Shown here: one piece after another, positions 17,293 through 25,492 of the stretch
How positions within the stretch are numbered: the first letter of the stretch is position 1
How the letters are laid out: the number at the start of each line of letters is the position of its first letter
Notes under the pieces: generated by a model
What the model was told of the DNA's origin: nothing
The model's database searches: none
Seen by the model: the letters and a program-made list of their open reading frames with translations, nothing else
Source of the DNA: Symbiobacteriaceae bacterium
GTDB lineage: Bacteria; Bacillota; Sulfobacillia; Symbiobacteriales; Symbiobacteriaceae
Assembly: GCA_029239785.1 (NCBI GenBank)
Contig: JARBUG010000023.1
Coordinates: 1-40,568, forward strand
Length of the DNA stretch: 40,568 bases
Direction: 5' to 3'
Translations under genes and position numbers: made by a program

Positions 17293-17383
17293 CCGATTTT
17301 TCCTGCTCGCAGGGTAATCAGGGAGAAGTGTCCAATCTCTGTGCGTGAACGAAGTCACATGCAGCGTCGGGGGGTGACAAACC

Positions 17384-17644
17384 ATGGGCCGTGCAAAACC
17401 TAAATGGACCCGGCTTCACGACGGCCTGGCGCCCGGCGTGGTCATGTGCCACGAAACGATGGTCGCGGGCTGGAAGCTCCGGGCCGAGCTTGTCCTCCAC
17501 AGCGTGGGCACCCTCCAAATCAGGGTCAACAACCAATACATCGAACAGCCCATGATGGAATGCACCCTGGCCTCAGGCCGCCGGCATTATCAGGCCGTCC
17601 TGAAGCGCCTCACCCGCCCGCGCCAGGCGACCCTGCCCATATGA
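17384..17644 (+). CDS. Small unknown protein, coupled to modA
   Basis: An 86-residue basic soluble protein (WKLRAELVLHSVGTLQIRVNN, with a C-terminal RHYQAVLKRLTRPRQ). It is preceded by a weak GGGGGTG site. Its TGA overlaps the ATG of modA as ATGA, which suggests translational coupling. I do not recognise a family. It is shorter than most neighbours, but the reading frame is intact and runs in the same direction as modA. An accidental ORF remains possible. Confidence 0.55.
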   Translation: MGRAKPKWTRLHDGLAPGVVMCHETMVAGWKLRAELVLHSVGTLQIRVNNQYIEQPMMECTLASGRRHYQAVLKRLTRPRQATLPI

Positions 17645-18444
17645 ACGGGAGGCATGCCGCTTTGTACCGACGACCCCCTGCCCTGACCCTGCTCCTCGTT
17701 CTGGCGCTTCTGCTCACCGCCTGCGCCCCCGGGGCCAGACCGCCCCAGGGCGCCCCGGCCGAGGTGATCGTCTCCGCTGCTGCATCCATGACCGACGTGC
17801 TCACGGAGATGCAGAAAGCGTTCGAAGCCGAACAGACCGCCGTCAAACTGAAGTTCAACTTCGGCTCCTCGGGAGCCCTTGCACACCAGATCGAACAGGG
17901 CGCCCCGGCCGACATCTTCATCGCAGCTGGCGCAGAGCCCATGGAAGGCCTGGTCAAAAAAGGGCTTGTAGAGCAGTCGGCCGTAAGGACCCTGGCCACC
18001 AACAAAGTCGTGTTGATTCGCGGCAAGGCCGCCGCCGGCGTGGTTACCACCTGGGCTGACCTCACCTCGGACAAGGTCAGACGTGTGGCCATCGGCAACC
18101 CCGCCCACGTACCTGCCGGCCAGTACGGCAGGACCGTCCTCCAGAGCCTGAGCCTCTGGAGCGCGCTGGAGCAGCGGCTGGTGCTGGGCGAAGACGTGCG
18201 CCAGGTTCTGAACTTCGTTGAGTCGGGCGAAGTGGAGGCCGGCATCGTATACAGCACCGACGCTGCCGCATCGCAAAAAGTGGTCGTGCTGGCCGAGGCC
18301 CCTGGCGGCGCCCACCCGCCCGTGGTCTACCCCATGGCTGTGCTGAAGGAGTCCCGGCACGGTGCGCAGGCGAAGGCGTTCGCCGATTACCTCGCCTCCG
18401 AAACAGGCCGGCAAATTCTGACCCGGTATGGGTTCGGCCAGTAA
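17641..18444 (+). CDS. modA: Molybdate ABC transporter substrate-binding lipoprotein
   Basis: A 267-residue ModA-like protein. The signal peptide has a lipobox LLTAC (Cys28 from this start), so it should be tethered outside the membrane. The mature part shows the ModA pattern: VSAAASMTDVLTEM, FNFGSSGALAHQIEQGAPADIFIAAG, ATNKVVLI, GNPAHVPAGQYG and GEVEAGIVYSTDA, where serines and main chain bind the oxyanion. The ATG overlaps the preceding gene; an alternative TTG at 17662 has a better ribosome binding site (GGGAGG, 17647-17652) and still leaves a full signal peptide. No modB or modC follows, so the permease and ATPase must be elsewhere. Supplying molybdate for the nearby molybdoenzymes is a natural reading of the context. 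Confidence 0.93.
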   Translation: MNGRHAALYRRPPALTLLLVLALLLTACAPGARPPQGAPAEVIVSAAASMTDVLTEMQKAFEAEQTAVKLKFNFGSSGALAHQIEQGAPADIFIAAGAEPMEGLVKKGLVEQSAVRTLATNKVVLIRGKAAAGVVTTWADLTSDKVRRVAIGNPAHVPAGQYGRTVLQSLSLWSALEQRLVLGEDVRQVLNFVESGEVEAGIVYSTDAAASQKVVVLAEAPGGAHPPVVYPMAVLKESRHGAQAKAFADYLASETGRQILTRYGFGQ

Positions 18445-18453
18445 CGTATGTAC

Positions 18454-18489
18454 CAGGGCGCCCTCCGTGCCAGACCGGAGGGCGCCCTG
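18454..18489 (+). terminator. Hairpin terminator after modA
   Basis: A perfect 14-bp stem (18454-18467 with 18476-18489) around an 8-nt loop, 10 bp after the modA stop. The T tract is poor, but the position between convergent genes fits a terminator. Confidence 0.7.
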
Positions 18490-18554
18490 TCCTCAATGGG
18501 TGCCGTAGCCCGTCAGGCGTGGGCCTGATCTTGACCGGCCCATGCCGAAAGGGT

Positions 18555-19487
18555 CTAGTCGTCCATATTGGCGACCTGCGCCTCGTACTCGGCCTCTCCG
18601 CTCGCCGCCGGCGTGGGCTGGGCGGGCGCGGCTGTACGCCTTGCTGTGTACCGCACTCGCAAGAAGGCGATGACGGTTGCGAGTATGACCGTCGCGTACA
18701 GGAGAAAGGCGGCTGTGGTACCCAGGGAGGCGACCTTGATCAGGGTGCGCAGGTTGGTCAGCAGAATGACGCCGCCCACCATGACACCCAGGACGTTCCG
18801 GGAGAACCGCCCGACCAGCCAGGCTGCCAGCGGTGCGGCCAGTACGCCGCCGACCATGAGCGCCAGCACCCAGGGAAGACTGAACGCCTCCCACCCGGCA
18901 ACCAGAAGAAAGCCCAACGTTGCTGATATGGCTACCGCAGTTTCGCTGAAGCTGACGGAGCCGACGATGGTTCTCGGCGGTGCTTCCGACTTGGTCAGCA
19001 GCGTGGTGGTGACAATGGGCCCCCAGCCGCCGCCGCCGATGGCGTCGCAGAGACCGGCGACCAGCCCGAGCGGTATCATGAACTTGCGGGAGAGCGTTGG
19101 TGCCTTGCCCACCAGCGAAAGCCGAGGCCGTGAGAAGCGGTAGAGAATGGATGCACCCAGTGTCAGGAGAATGAGCGAGACCACAGGCTTGATATAGTCA
19201 CCCGCTGCGGAGCCCAGGAAGACGGCGCCCGCAAAGCCGCCGATGGCACCCGGTATGGCGAGTAGCCAGGCGACCCGCCGGTCGACGTTCCCCATCTTCC
19301 GGTGCGAAATGCCCGATGCCATGGTGGTGGCAACCTCCGCCAGGTGTAAGGAGGCAGACGCCGAAGCCGGCGAAAAGCCTGCCAAGATGAGCAGCGAGGA
19401 GGAGGTCACCCCATAAGCCATGCCCATCGAGCCATCGACCATCTGGGCGATGAACCCGATCAGCGCCACCAAGACCAGACGTTCCAT
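18555..19487 (-). CDS. TauE/SafE-family membrane exporter (probable sulfite or organosulfur anion)
   Basis: A polytopic membrane protein of about 310 residues with two similar halves typical of TauE/SafE: GFIAQMVDGSMGMAYGVTSS near the N-terminus and GLCDAIGGGGWGPIVTTTLL in the second half. ATG at 19487 was chosen because GGTGGAG lies 9 nt upstream; a GTG at 19520 would add 11 hydrophilic residues. It lies about 80 bp downstream of cysA and may be co-transcribed. Family members export sulfite, sulfoacetate or related anions, so next to a sulfate importer it could relieve sulfite overflow. The substrate is inferred from context only. The C-terminus is a short acidic cytoplasmic tail. Confidence 0.88.
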   Translation of the reverse strand: MERLVLVALIGFIAQMVDGSMGMAYGVTSSSLLILAGFSPASASASLHLAEVATTMASGISHRKMGNVDRRVAWLLAIPGAIGGFAGAVFLGSAAGDYIKPVVSLILLTLGASILYRFSRPRLSLVGKAPTLSRKFMIPLGLVAGLCDAIGGGGWGPIVTTTLLTKSEAPPRTIVGSVSFSETAVAISATLGFLLVAGWEAFSLPWVLALMVGGVLAAPLAAWLVGRFSRNVLGVMVGGVILLTNLRTLIKVASLGTTAAFLLYATVILATVIAFLRVRYTARRTAAPAQPTPAASGEAEYEAQVANMDD

Positions 19488-19570
19488 CTGTCGCGTCTCC
19501 ACCTCCGGTCCCGCTTGCACATTTCACGTTATGTGCCGTTGGGCCGGGAGGTTACGTTAACTAGCGGATT

Positions 19571-20632
19571 TCACCCTGTCTGCCCCTCCAGGAAGACCCG
19601 AAACTTGCGGGGCGTAACAAAGACCATTTCATCCACACTGACGCCGAGGTCTCGGTATGACTCCTTGGGCAACTCGGCCTCCAGGGGTTCACCCGTATCG
19701 GGACGGCGGAGTTCGAGCCTCACCCAGGGACCGATCACGTGGATGTTCTTGACCAGCACCGGCATGCCGTGTCCGTCCCGGGAGACGACCAGGTCGTGGG
19801 GACGCACGCAGCCGAAGGCCGGCTCTTCGGCGCGGCCCGAATGCTCAGGTGCATCCAGTTCCAGCCCGCCCACCTGAAGCTTGCCGTCGGCCAGCCGCCC
19901 CCGGAAAATGTTAACGGCGCCCAGGAAGTTATAGACGAACGGGTTGACCGGGCTGTCGTAGACCTCTTCCGGGGTGCCTACCTGCTCAATGCGCCCGCGG
20001 TTCATGATCACGACCTGGTCGGCCACCTCCAGCGCCTCTTCCTGGTCGTGGGTGACCAGCACCGTTGTGATCTCCATCTGCTCGTGGAGGCGTCGGAGCC
20101 AGCGGCGCAGTTCCTCACGGACCTTCGCATCCAGCGCACCGAAGGGCTCGTCGAGCAGCAGAATGCGGGGCTCAATCGCCAGGGCCCGGGCCAGAGCCAC
20201 CCGCTGCCGCTGGCCGCCCGAAAGCTGGGTGGGGTACCGGTCGGCCAGGCCGCCCAGCTGCACCAGGTCGAGCATCTCCTGCACCCGGCGCTGGATTTCA
20301 TTTTCCGACGGCCGCTGGGCCCGGGGGCGCACCCGCAGACCGAAGGCAATGTTCTCAAAGACGGTGCTGTGCTGGAAGAGGGCGTAATGCTGAAAGACAA
20401 ACCCGACCCGGCGATCCCGCGGGTGGCGGTAGGCTGCATTCCGGCCGTCGAACAGGACGGTGCCGCCGTCATGCGCTTCCAGGCCGGCGATCACCCGGAG
20501 CAGCGTGGTCTTGCCGGAGCCGGATGGCCCCAACAGGGCGACCAGTTTGCCCTCGGGTATCTCCAGACTCACGTCATGGAGCGCCGAGAAGGACCCGAAG
20601 CGCTTCACCACGTTCTGGACCTGTATGCTCAT
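19571..20632 (-). CDS. cysA: Sulfate/thiosulfate ABC importer ATPase
   Basis: A 353-residue ABC ATPase. Walker A is GPSGSGKTT (about 35-43), the signature is LSGGQRQR, Walker B is [12 protein letters not shown] and the H-loop is [10 protein letters not shown]-terminal TOBE-like regulatory domain follows (about 240-350). It matches CysA in the N-terminal [26 protein letters not shown] block and in context. Its ATG overlaps the cysW stop by 4 bp (20629-20632). It powers import with the two permeases and the binding protein of the same operon. Confidence 0.94.
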   Translation of the reverse strand: MSIQVQNVVKRFGSFSALHDVSLEIPEGKLVALLGPSGSGKTTLLRVIAGLEAHDGGTVLFDGRNAAYRHPRDRRVGFVFQHYALFQHSTVFENIAFGLRVRPRAQRPSENEIQRRVQEMLDLVQLGGLADRYPTQLSGGQRQRVALARALAIEPRILLLDEPFGALDAKVREELRRWLRRLHEQMEITTVLVTHDQEEALEVADQVVIMNRGRIEQVGTPEEVYDSPVNPFVYNFLGAVNIFRGRLADGKLQVGGLELDAPEHSGRAEEPAFGCVRPHDLVVSRDGHGMPVLVKNIHVIGPWVRLELRRPDTGEPLEAELPKESYRDLGVSVDEMVFVTPRKFRVFLEGQTG

Positions 20633-21513
20633 CGCTTTTCTCTCCGGTCAGGGGGATTGTGGTTCGACCGCCATTCCACCAGGCTTTTGGCGATCAATGT
20701 CACCAGCGCAAGCAGGGCCAGCAGGGAAGAGACCGCGAAGGCCCCCGTGAAGTTGTACTCGTTGTAGAGGATCTCCACGTGGAGCGGGAGCGTGTTGGTT
20801 ATGCCACGAATGTGGCCTGACACCACCGACACGGCTCCGAATTCGCCCATCGCCCTGGCGTTGCAGAGAATGACCCCGTACAGCAGGCCCCATTTGATCT
20901 TCGGCAGGGTGACCCGCCAGAAGGTTTGCCAGCCGCTGGCGCCAAGGATCATCGCTGCCTCTTCTTCTTCGGCGCCCTGAGCCTGCATGAGGGGAATCAG
21001 CTCACGGGCGATGAAAGGGGCGGTGACAAAGAGGGTCGAAATGACGATGCCCGGCACGGCGAAGATTACTTTCCAGCCCGCCGCCTCCAGCCAGGGACCG
21101 GCCAGGCCCCGGGCGCCGAACAGCAGCACGAAGATGAGGCCCGAGACCACCGGCGAGATGGCGAAGGGCAGGTCGATCAGGGTAATCAGCAGGTTCTTGC
21201 CCGGGAAGCGAAACTTGGTAATCGCCCAGGCTGCTGCCAGCCCGAAAATCAGGTTAATCGGCACGACGATCGCGGCCACAATCAGTGTAAGCCGCAGCGC
21301 TGCCATGGCTTCGGGGTCGGTTACGGCAGCCAGGTAGGCGGCCACGCCCTTGCCGAGCGCCTGAGAGAAGACCATGACCACCGGGGCGATCAGGAACAGG
21401 AAGAGAAAGGCCAGGGCCAGCCCGATCAGCACACAGCGCACGGCCAGCGGTTCGGTGCTGACCCGGGGCGCTGAGGTAGCGGTGCCTGCCGACCGGCCCG
21501 CATGCCCGGCCAT
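20629..21513 (-). CDS. cysW: Sulfate ABC importer permease, CysW type
   Basis: A permease of about 294 residues with roughly six membrane segments and the EAA loop [22 protein letters not shown] that contacts CysA. ATG at 21513 was chosen because GAGGTGATC, complementary to the 3' end of 16S rRNA, lies just upstream; an in-frame GTG at 21522 overlaps that site. It begins 10 bp after cysT ends and overlaps cysA by 4 bp, so expression is tightly coupled. Confidence 0.93.
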   Translation of the reverse strand: MAGHAGRSAGTATSAPRVSTEPLAVRCVLIGLALAFLFLFLIAPVVMVFSQALGKGVAAYLAAVTDPEAMAALRLTLIVAAIVVPINLIFGLAAAWAITKFRFPGKNLLITLIDLPFAISPVVSGLIFVLLFGARGLAGPWLEAAGWKVIFAVPGIVISTLFVTAPFIARELIPLMQAQGAEEEEAAMILGASGWQTFWRVTLPKIKWGLLYGVILCNARAMGEFGAVSVVSGHIRGITNTLPLHVEILYNEYNFTGAFAVSSLLALLALVTLIAKSLVEWRSNHNPPDRREKR

Positions 21514-21523
21514 GGCGATCACC

Positions 21524-22354
21524 TCATGGGGTAGTCTGGTGGCGCTGGGACCGCCATTGGATCAGGTTGATGGTCAGCAGGAGCAGGAAGGAGGCCGCCA
21601 GCATGACCACGGCAATGGCCGTGGCGCCGGCGTAGTCGAACTGCTCCAGTTTGCTCATGATCAACAGAGGTGTGATTTCCGTCTGCATGGGCATGTTGCC
21701 GGCAATGAAGATGACCGAGCCGTACTCGCCCAGGGCCCGGGCGAAGGCCAGCGCAAAGCCGGTCAGGACCGCGGGTGCCACACCCGGCAAGGTGATCCGA
21801 ATCAGGGTTTGCCAGCGGGTGGCGCCCAGGGTTGCCGCCGCTTCTTCCACCTCGCTGCTCAGTTCCTGCAGCACGGGCTGCACGGTGCGGACCACAAAGG
21901 GCAGGCCGATGAAGGTGAGGGCAGCGATGATGCCCAGGGGCGTGAAGACGACCTTCAGCCCATGCGCCTCCAGGAACCGGCCCATCCACCCGTTGCCGGC
22001 ATAGACGGCGGTCAGGGCCAGGCCCCCCACCGCCGTGGGCAGGGCGAAGGGGAGGTCGACCAGACCATCCACAAGCGCCCGCCCCGGGAACGGGTAGCGG
22101 ACCAGCACCCAGGCGACCAGCAGCCCGAAGACGGCGTTGATGGTGGCCGCCGCAGCGGCAGCCAGAAAGCTGAGGCGGTATGCGGCCAGCACCCGCGGAG
22201 CGGTGACGGTGTCCAGGAACTGGTCCCAGGAGAGCGTCATGGTTTTGAGGACCAGGCCGGAGAGCGGAATCAGCACCAGCAGGCTCAGGTAGAGCAGGGT
22301 GAAGCCCAGCGAGAGGCCGAAGCCGGGGAGAATCCGCTTGGGGCGTGCTCCCAT
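21524..22354 (-). CDS. cysT: Sulfate ABC importer permease, CysT/CysU type
   Basis: A 276-residue permease with about six membrane segments and the EAA loop EEAAATLGATRWQTLIRITLP. The start at 22354 follows AAAGGAG; the longer frame to 22411 would overlap the end of the binding-protein gene and has no ribosome binding site. The blocks PLSGLVLKTMTLSWDQF and ALGEYGSVIFIAGNMP are typical of CysT. It lies 28 bp downstream of the substrate-binding gene. Confidence 0.93.
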   Translation of the reverse strand: MGARPKRILPGFGLSLGFTLLYLSLLVLIPLSGLVLKTMTLSWDQFLDTVTAPRVLAAYRLSFLAAAAAATINAVFGLLVAWVLVRYPFPGRALVDGLVDLPFALPTAVGGLALTAVYAGNGWMGRFLEAHGLKVVFTPLGIIAALTFIGLPFVVRTVQPVLQELSSEVEEAAATLGATRWQTLIRITLPGVAPAVLTGFALAFARALGEYGSVIFIAGNMPMQTEITPLLIMSKLEQFDYAGATAIAVVMLAASFLLLLTINLIQWRSQRHQTTP

Positions 22355-22382
22355 GGTGACGGCTCCTTTCCGTCGCCCGGTC

Positions 22383-23414
22383 TTACTGACCGGGCTGGTA
22401 GATCTGGTCAAAGGTGCCGCCGTCGTTGAAGTGGGTCTGCTGTGCCTGTTGCCAGCCGCCGAACAGTTCGTCGACCGTGAAGAGTTCCACCTGTGGGAAG
22501 GCCGGGGCGTACTTGGCAGCTACCGATTCCATGCGGGGTCGGAAGTAGAACCTGGCCGCCAGCTCCTGCCCAGCTTCGGTGTATAGGTAGTCAAGATACG
22601 CCTGCGCCACCTCGGTGGTGTGCCGTTTGGCCGCCACCTTGTCGACCACGGCCACCGGGGGCTCTGCCAGAATGCTGACGGAAGGGACCACGATTTCGAA
22701 CTGGTCCTTGCCGAGCTCGTTCAGGGCCAGGAAGGCTTCGTTCTCCCAGGAAATGAGCACGTCGCCGATCTGCCGTTCGACAAAGGTAGTGGTGGAGGCG
22801 CGGGCGCCCGAGTCGAGCACCGGCACGTTCTTGAGCAGCTGACCCACGAACGCTTTGGCTTTGGCCTCGTCGTTGCCGTACTTGCGCAGGGCGTAGCCCC
22901 AGGCCGCCAGGTAGTTCCAGCGGGCGCCGCCGGATGTCTTGGGGTTGGGTGTGATGACCGAGACACCGGGTTTGATCAGGTCATCCCAGTCTTTGATGGC
23001 CTTCGGGTTGCCCTTTCGGACCAGGAAGACGATGGTGGAGGTGTAGGGCGCACTGTTGCTGGCCAGGCGCTTCTGCCAGTCGGCGGGGAGAAGGCCGGCC
23101 CCGGCGATCGCGTCGATGTCGTAGGCGAGGGCGAGGGTGACCACGTCGGCTTCCAGCCCGTCGATGACCGACCGGGCCTGCTTGCCGGAGCCGCCATGGG
23201 ATTGCTTGACGGTGACCTTGCGGCCGGTTTTGGCTTCGTAGTGGGCGGCGAAGGCGGCGTTAAAGGCCTGGTAGAACTCGCGGGTCGGGTCGTAGGAGAC
23301 GTTGAGCAGTTCGACGGGGCCGGTGGCGGTACCGGGGGTGGTTGGCTTGGCGGCACAGCCGGCGGTCAGCAGCAGAACCACGGCCATGGCGAGCCACAGG
23401 AAGCGTGATCTCAC
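22383..23414 (-). CDS. Sulfate/thiosulfate-binding lipoprotein
   Basis: A 343-residue Sbp/CysP-type protein. GTG at 23414 was chosen because GAGAGGTG lies 10 nt upstream and it places a lipoprotein signal (LLLTAGC, Cys20) at the N-terminus; the longer frame to 23588 would run through a terminator. The family blocks are [69 protein letters not shown] and [10 protein letters not shown], which form the oxyanion pocket. It heads the operon binding protein - cysT - cysW - cysA - (tauE). Whether sulfate or thiosulfate is preferred cannot be told. Confidence 0.94.
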   Translation of the reverse strand: MRSRFLWLAMAVVLLLTAGCAAKPTTPGTATGPVELLNVSYDPTREFYQAFNAAFAAHYEAKTGRKVTVKQSHGGSGKQARSVIDGLEADVVTLALAYDIDAIAGAGLLPADWQKRLASNSAPYTSTIVFLVRKGNPKAIKDWDDLIKPGVSVITPNPKTSGGARWNYLAAWGYALRKYGNDEAKAKAFVGQLLKNVPVLDSGARASTTTFVERQIGDVLISWENEAFLALNELGKDQFEIVVPSVSILAEPPVAVVDKVAAKRHTTEVAQAYLDYLYTEAGQELAARFYFRPRMESVAAKYAPAFPQVELFTVDELFGGWQQAQQTHFNDGGTFDQIYQPGQ

Positions 23415-23564
23415 AGCGGTGTTGCACCTCTCATGTTGTATGGGGGACCTGTGCTTCCTTTGTATGAGTGGCAGAAGATGCCAGTGCTTGGGTGAGAGAT
23501 TCCGCTCCCGCATGGGCGGGACATGGCCCCGGGCATGTATGGGACAGGTTCTCGGATAGAAAAA
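23415..23564 (-). promoter_or_regulatory. Leader of the sulfate uptake operon
   Basis: About 150 bp between the upstream terminator and the binding-protein start. It contains small hairpins: on the minus strand CCCGC/GCGGG around 4 nt, and TGGCA/TGCCA around 5 nt. No convincing S-box (SAM) signature is visible. I found no clear sigma-A promoter. Confidence 0.3.
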
Positions 23565-23595
23565 GAGCAGGATGCTGATAGGCTGCATCCTGCTC
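23565..23595 (-). terminator. Rho-independent terminator upstream of the sulfate operon
   Basis: A perfect 11-bp stem (23565-23575 with 23585-23595) with a 9-nt loop, followed on the minus strand by TTTTTCTATCC. It closes the transcript of the decayed ATPase/partner pair and insulates the sulfate operon. Confidence 0.85.
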
Positions 23596-23600
23596 GGTGT

Positions 23601-23803
23601 TTACGTCCAACCGAGGGCGGCGAGGAAGGTCCTTACTTTACGTGAGTTTTCGAGGGCTTCTGCGGACTTGTGACCTTTCGATTGCATATAGGTCAGGAGC
23701 GCCTGTCGGAAGGTTGCGGCTGCCATGCTTCGTTCTTTCGGTAGGCCGCGAGCGGGTCTATATACAGTAGGGCTGCCGGCTCCTCGTCCATGGGGTTGAT
23801 CAC
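23601..23803 (-). pseudogene. Broken small partner gene of the AAA ATPase
   Basis: The first fragment starts at GTG 23803, overlapping the ATPase stop as GTGA, and reads INPMDEEPAALLYIDPLAAYRKNEAW before a stop at 23693. The second, in another frame, is the 41-residue ORF 23601-23726 (MAAATFRQALLTYMQ to RTFLAALGWT), which ends 6 bp before a strong terminator. Together they would make a protein of about 65-70 residues interrupted by one frameshift. Alternatively the 41-residue ORF is a separate small gene. I do not recognise the family. Its coupling to the ATPase gene suggests a two-gene system. Confidence 0.5.
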
Positions 23804-24926
23804 CTGGGGGAAGCGTGATACGGAGGGACGCCCTTCAGGCGATGCCTGAGTTCCTTGAGCCGCTTTCGACCGTCGGCGGTCAGCTTGCCTCGGAGTTCAA
23901 GGGCGTCAAGGCGGACGTACTCACGCAGCTGGGCGTCGATTTCGGGATCGCGGGTGGTATCCAGGCCAAAGGCGGGGCCGAGGAGAATCTCTTCGGCTGC
24001 CCAGGCGTGCATGGGCGGGAGCGGGGATTCGGCTTCGATGATGCCATTGTTCCAGCGGAGGACGGAGAGGCCGCCTTCGCTGGCCGTCTGGGCGACAAAC
24101 GGGCCGTGGGTGGCGACAATGAACTGGATTTTGGGGAAGGCTCGCTGGAGGGCCTACCCGATTGTCCGTTGCCACCTGGGGTGGAGGTGGGCATCGACTT
24201 CGTCGATCAGGACGATGCCTAGGGACTTGGCGTAAAAAGTATCCTCGGGACTTCTTGAAAGGTCTGCATCATCATCTAACTGCGAGATGATCCTTTCGAA
24301 GAGGTCGACGGCTAAGGAAAAGACGCTCCGGTAACCCTCGCTGACCGCTGAAAGCGGTACTGCCAATCCGCCTGGGGCCATGAAGGAAACGCCTGCCGAG
24401 TTAACACCGTGGACCCGAATCGGGGAATCTGACGGGAGGAGAGAGTCCACCAACGCCAAGGCCACGTCGCGAAAGAATCTGGCTGACTCGCGCCTTTCAC
24501 TCGGGCGGTCAGGGTCCTTGGCCTGGTAGTCTATGCGTCGAAGGAGTTCCTCCACGTCCGGAACCCCCTGCTCTGGATGAAAGAGGTTGCCCAGCGCATC
24601 AATCGCGGTATTCTTGCTAAATCATCTAGCACGGGCTTAATGTTCCTGATGTCGTAGCTGGTCGGCCGCAACTCGCCAGATGCCTTGACGAAGGTTGCTT
24701 CACATTCCGCCCTTTCGGCCCCAACACTGATGAATGACCGGGGGTTGTTAACCAGCCCGCCCGGCCCGGTCAGAGACAAGGCGATGGCCTGGAGCAGCGT
24801 GGTCTTACCGGTGCCGTTATCGCCCAGGATGACGCACCAGTTCCCGTCCTCCTTGGGCTCTGGAAAGCGCAGTGTGACATCCTCAAAGCACTTGATGTGG
24901 CGCAGCCGAATCTCTTTCAAGTACAC
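23800..24926 (-). pseudogene. Decayed SMC-like AAA ATPase (COG3950/PtuA-like)
   Basis: The frame begins MYLKEIRLRHIKCFEDVTLRF with Walker A LGDNGTGKTTLLQ. It is interrupted by a 1-base frameshift near 24620-24626, after VLDDLA; shifting frame continues as KNTAIDALGNLFHPEQG. The second segment carries SAVSEGYRSVFSLAVDLFERI and Walker B LGIVLIDEVDAHLHPRWQRTIG. It then meets an in-frame TAG at about 24153-24155, where Gln is probable, and continues IQFIVATHGPFVAQT to the end at 23800. The restored protein would be about 375 residues. Such ATPases occur as single genes or as partners of HNH or other effectors in anti-phage modules (for example PtuA of Septu). With two lesions it should be non-functional unless one is a sequencing error. 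Confidence 0.8.
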
Positions 24927-25058
24927 CTGGGACCACCTCGCCTACCAGTTTCGCCCTCACTCTTCTGACTCCTTCATCTTACGCGCCTCGGGGGCTTTCT
25001 AACCGGGTTCCAGACGCATACGGCGTCAGATGATGGGAAAGATAAGTAACAGTGGGAA

Positions 25059-25220
25059 CCGCCCCCGGGATGTGTGTTGGGTAGTTGGATATTCTTAACT
25101 GGTTCTTAGCTGCGGAAACGTCGTGATGAGGCGAAGATGAGGTACAGGATTACCAAGAAGTCCTGTAGCGTGAGGTCAACGGTCAGTTTCACCGATTTCT
25201 CCCCCCTTTCTGGGGGGCGG
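25059..25220 (-). repeat. 8-bp inverted repeat joining the ends of the small-peptide transcript (copy 1)
   Basis: CCGCCCCC (25059-25066) and GGGGGCGG (25213-25220) would pair the 5' leader with the region after the stop codon of the 28-residue ORF. The leader also forms a CCCCCC/GGGGGG hairpin covering the ribosome binding site. Short GC-rich repeats can arise by chance here. Confidence 0.35.
25106..25192 (-). CDS. 28-residue hydrophobic peptide, possible SOS-controlled toxin (copy 1)
   Basis: A GTG-initiated ORF of 28 codons after GGGGGGAG: a short polar N-terminus, the hydrophobic core LQDFLVILYLIFA and the basic tail SSRRFRS, the layout of small membrane toxins and holin-like peptides. 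Upstream on the same strand lies a -10 box TAGAAT (complement of 25236-25241), overlapped by the LexA-like box CGCACATGTGTTTG. The ribosome binding site sits in a C6/G6 hairpin. The arrangement matches the second locus at 34.2 kb. The peptide is too short for homology to be judged by eye, so expression is unproven. Confidence 0.45.
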   Translation of the reverse strand: MKLTVDLTLQDFLVILYLIFASSRRFRS

Positions 25221-25241
25221 CGACCACTAATCCATATTCTA

Positions 25242-25256
25242 CCAAACACATGTGCG
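25242..25256 (-). promoter_or_regulatory. LexA/DinR-like box in the promoter of the small peptide (copy 1)
   Basis: Read on the minus strand, CGCACATGTGTTTG matches the Firmicute LexA consensus CGAAC-N4-GTTYG with one mismatch, and its centre ATGT fits the RNRY form. It abuts the TAGAAT -10 box, so binding would block transcription. Confidence 0.45.
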
Positions 25257-25270
25257 ATGTGAAGCCGGAA

Positions 25271-25292
25271 GCCGTCGACCAAGTTCGACGGC
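25271..25292 (+). terminator. GCCGTCGA/TCGACGGC hairpin
   Basis: A perfect 8-bp stem with loop CCAAGT, followed on the plus strand by GATTTTCGC. A near-identical hairpin (loop CCGAAA) is found at 34376-34397 in the same position relative to the second small-peptide locus. Confidence 0.5.
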
Positions 25293-25303
25293 GATTTTCG
25301 CGG

Positions 25304-25333
25304 TTGCGGCAGACGGCGCATCTCGTGTATAGT
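25304..25333 (+). promoter_or_regulatory. Promoter of the guanidine riboswitch-gdx transcript
   Basis: TTGCGG (25304-25309), 18 bp, TATAGT (25328-25333). It lies directly upstream of the riboswitch and predicts a start near 25340. Confidence 0.65.
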
Positions 25334-25343
25334 GAGGGCGAAC

Positions 25344-25471
25344 GTTTTCTAGGGTTCCGCGGCGGGCGCCCCGCCGGTCTGGTCCGAGAGAAAACACGCA
25401 GCACGGCTGCGGAACACGGAGGGACAAAAGCCCGGGAGATATCACCGCAGTGGTATCTCCCGGGCTTTTCA
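25344..25471 (+). promoter_or_regulatory. Guanidine-I (ykkC class) riboswitch with terminator
   Basis: The conserved ykkC/guanidine-I landmarks are present in order: CTAGGGTTCCG (from 25349), GGTCTGGTCCGAGAGAAAAC (about 25377-25395), and ACGGAGGGACAAAAGCCCGG (about 25416-25434). The last segment overlaps the 5' arm of a 16-bp terminator hairpin (25426-25441 with 25454-25469) ending in TTTTC. Guanidinium binding is known to stabilise the aptamer and prevent the terminator. The gene it controls is a Gdx-type exporter, as expected for this class. Confidence 0.95.
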
Positions 25472-25492
25472 TATAGGGAGGATGCAGCACAA

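Noticed and set aside
17404-17640. Upstream extension of modA by 79 codons
   Set aside because: It would bury the lipoprotein signal and lies in the frame shadowing the 86-residue gene.
23415-23564. SAM (S-box) riboswitch in the sulfate operon leader
   Set aside because: None of the conserved S-box core elements could be found in order; only small unrelated hairpins are present.
25250-25492. N-terminal extension of gdx to an upstream ATG
   Set aside because: The extension covers the promoter, riboswitch and terminator; the 106-residue form from 25493 has the right family length and ribosome binding site.
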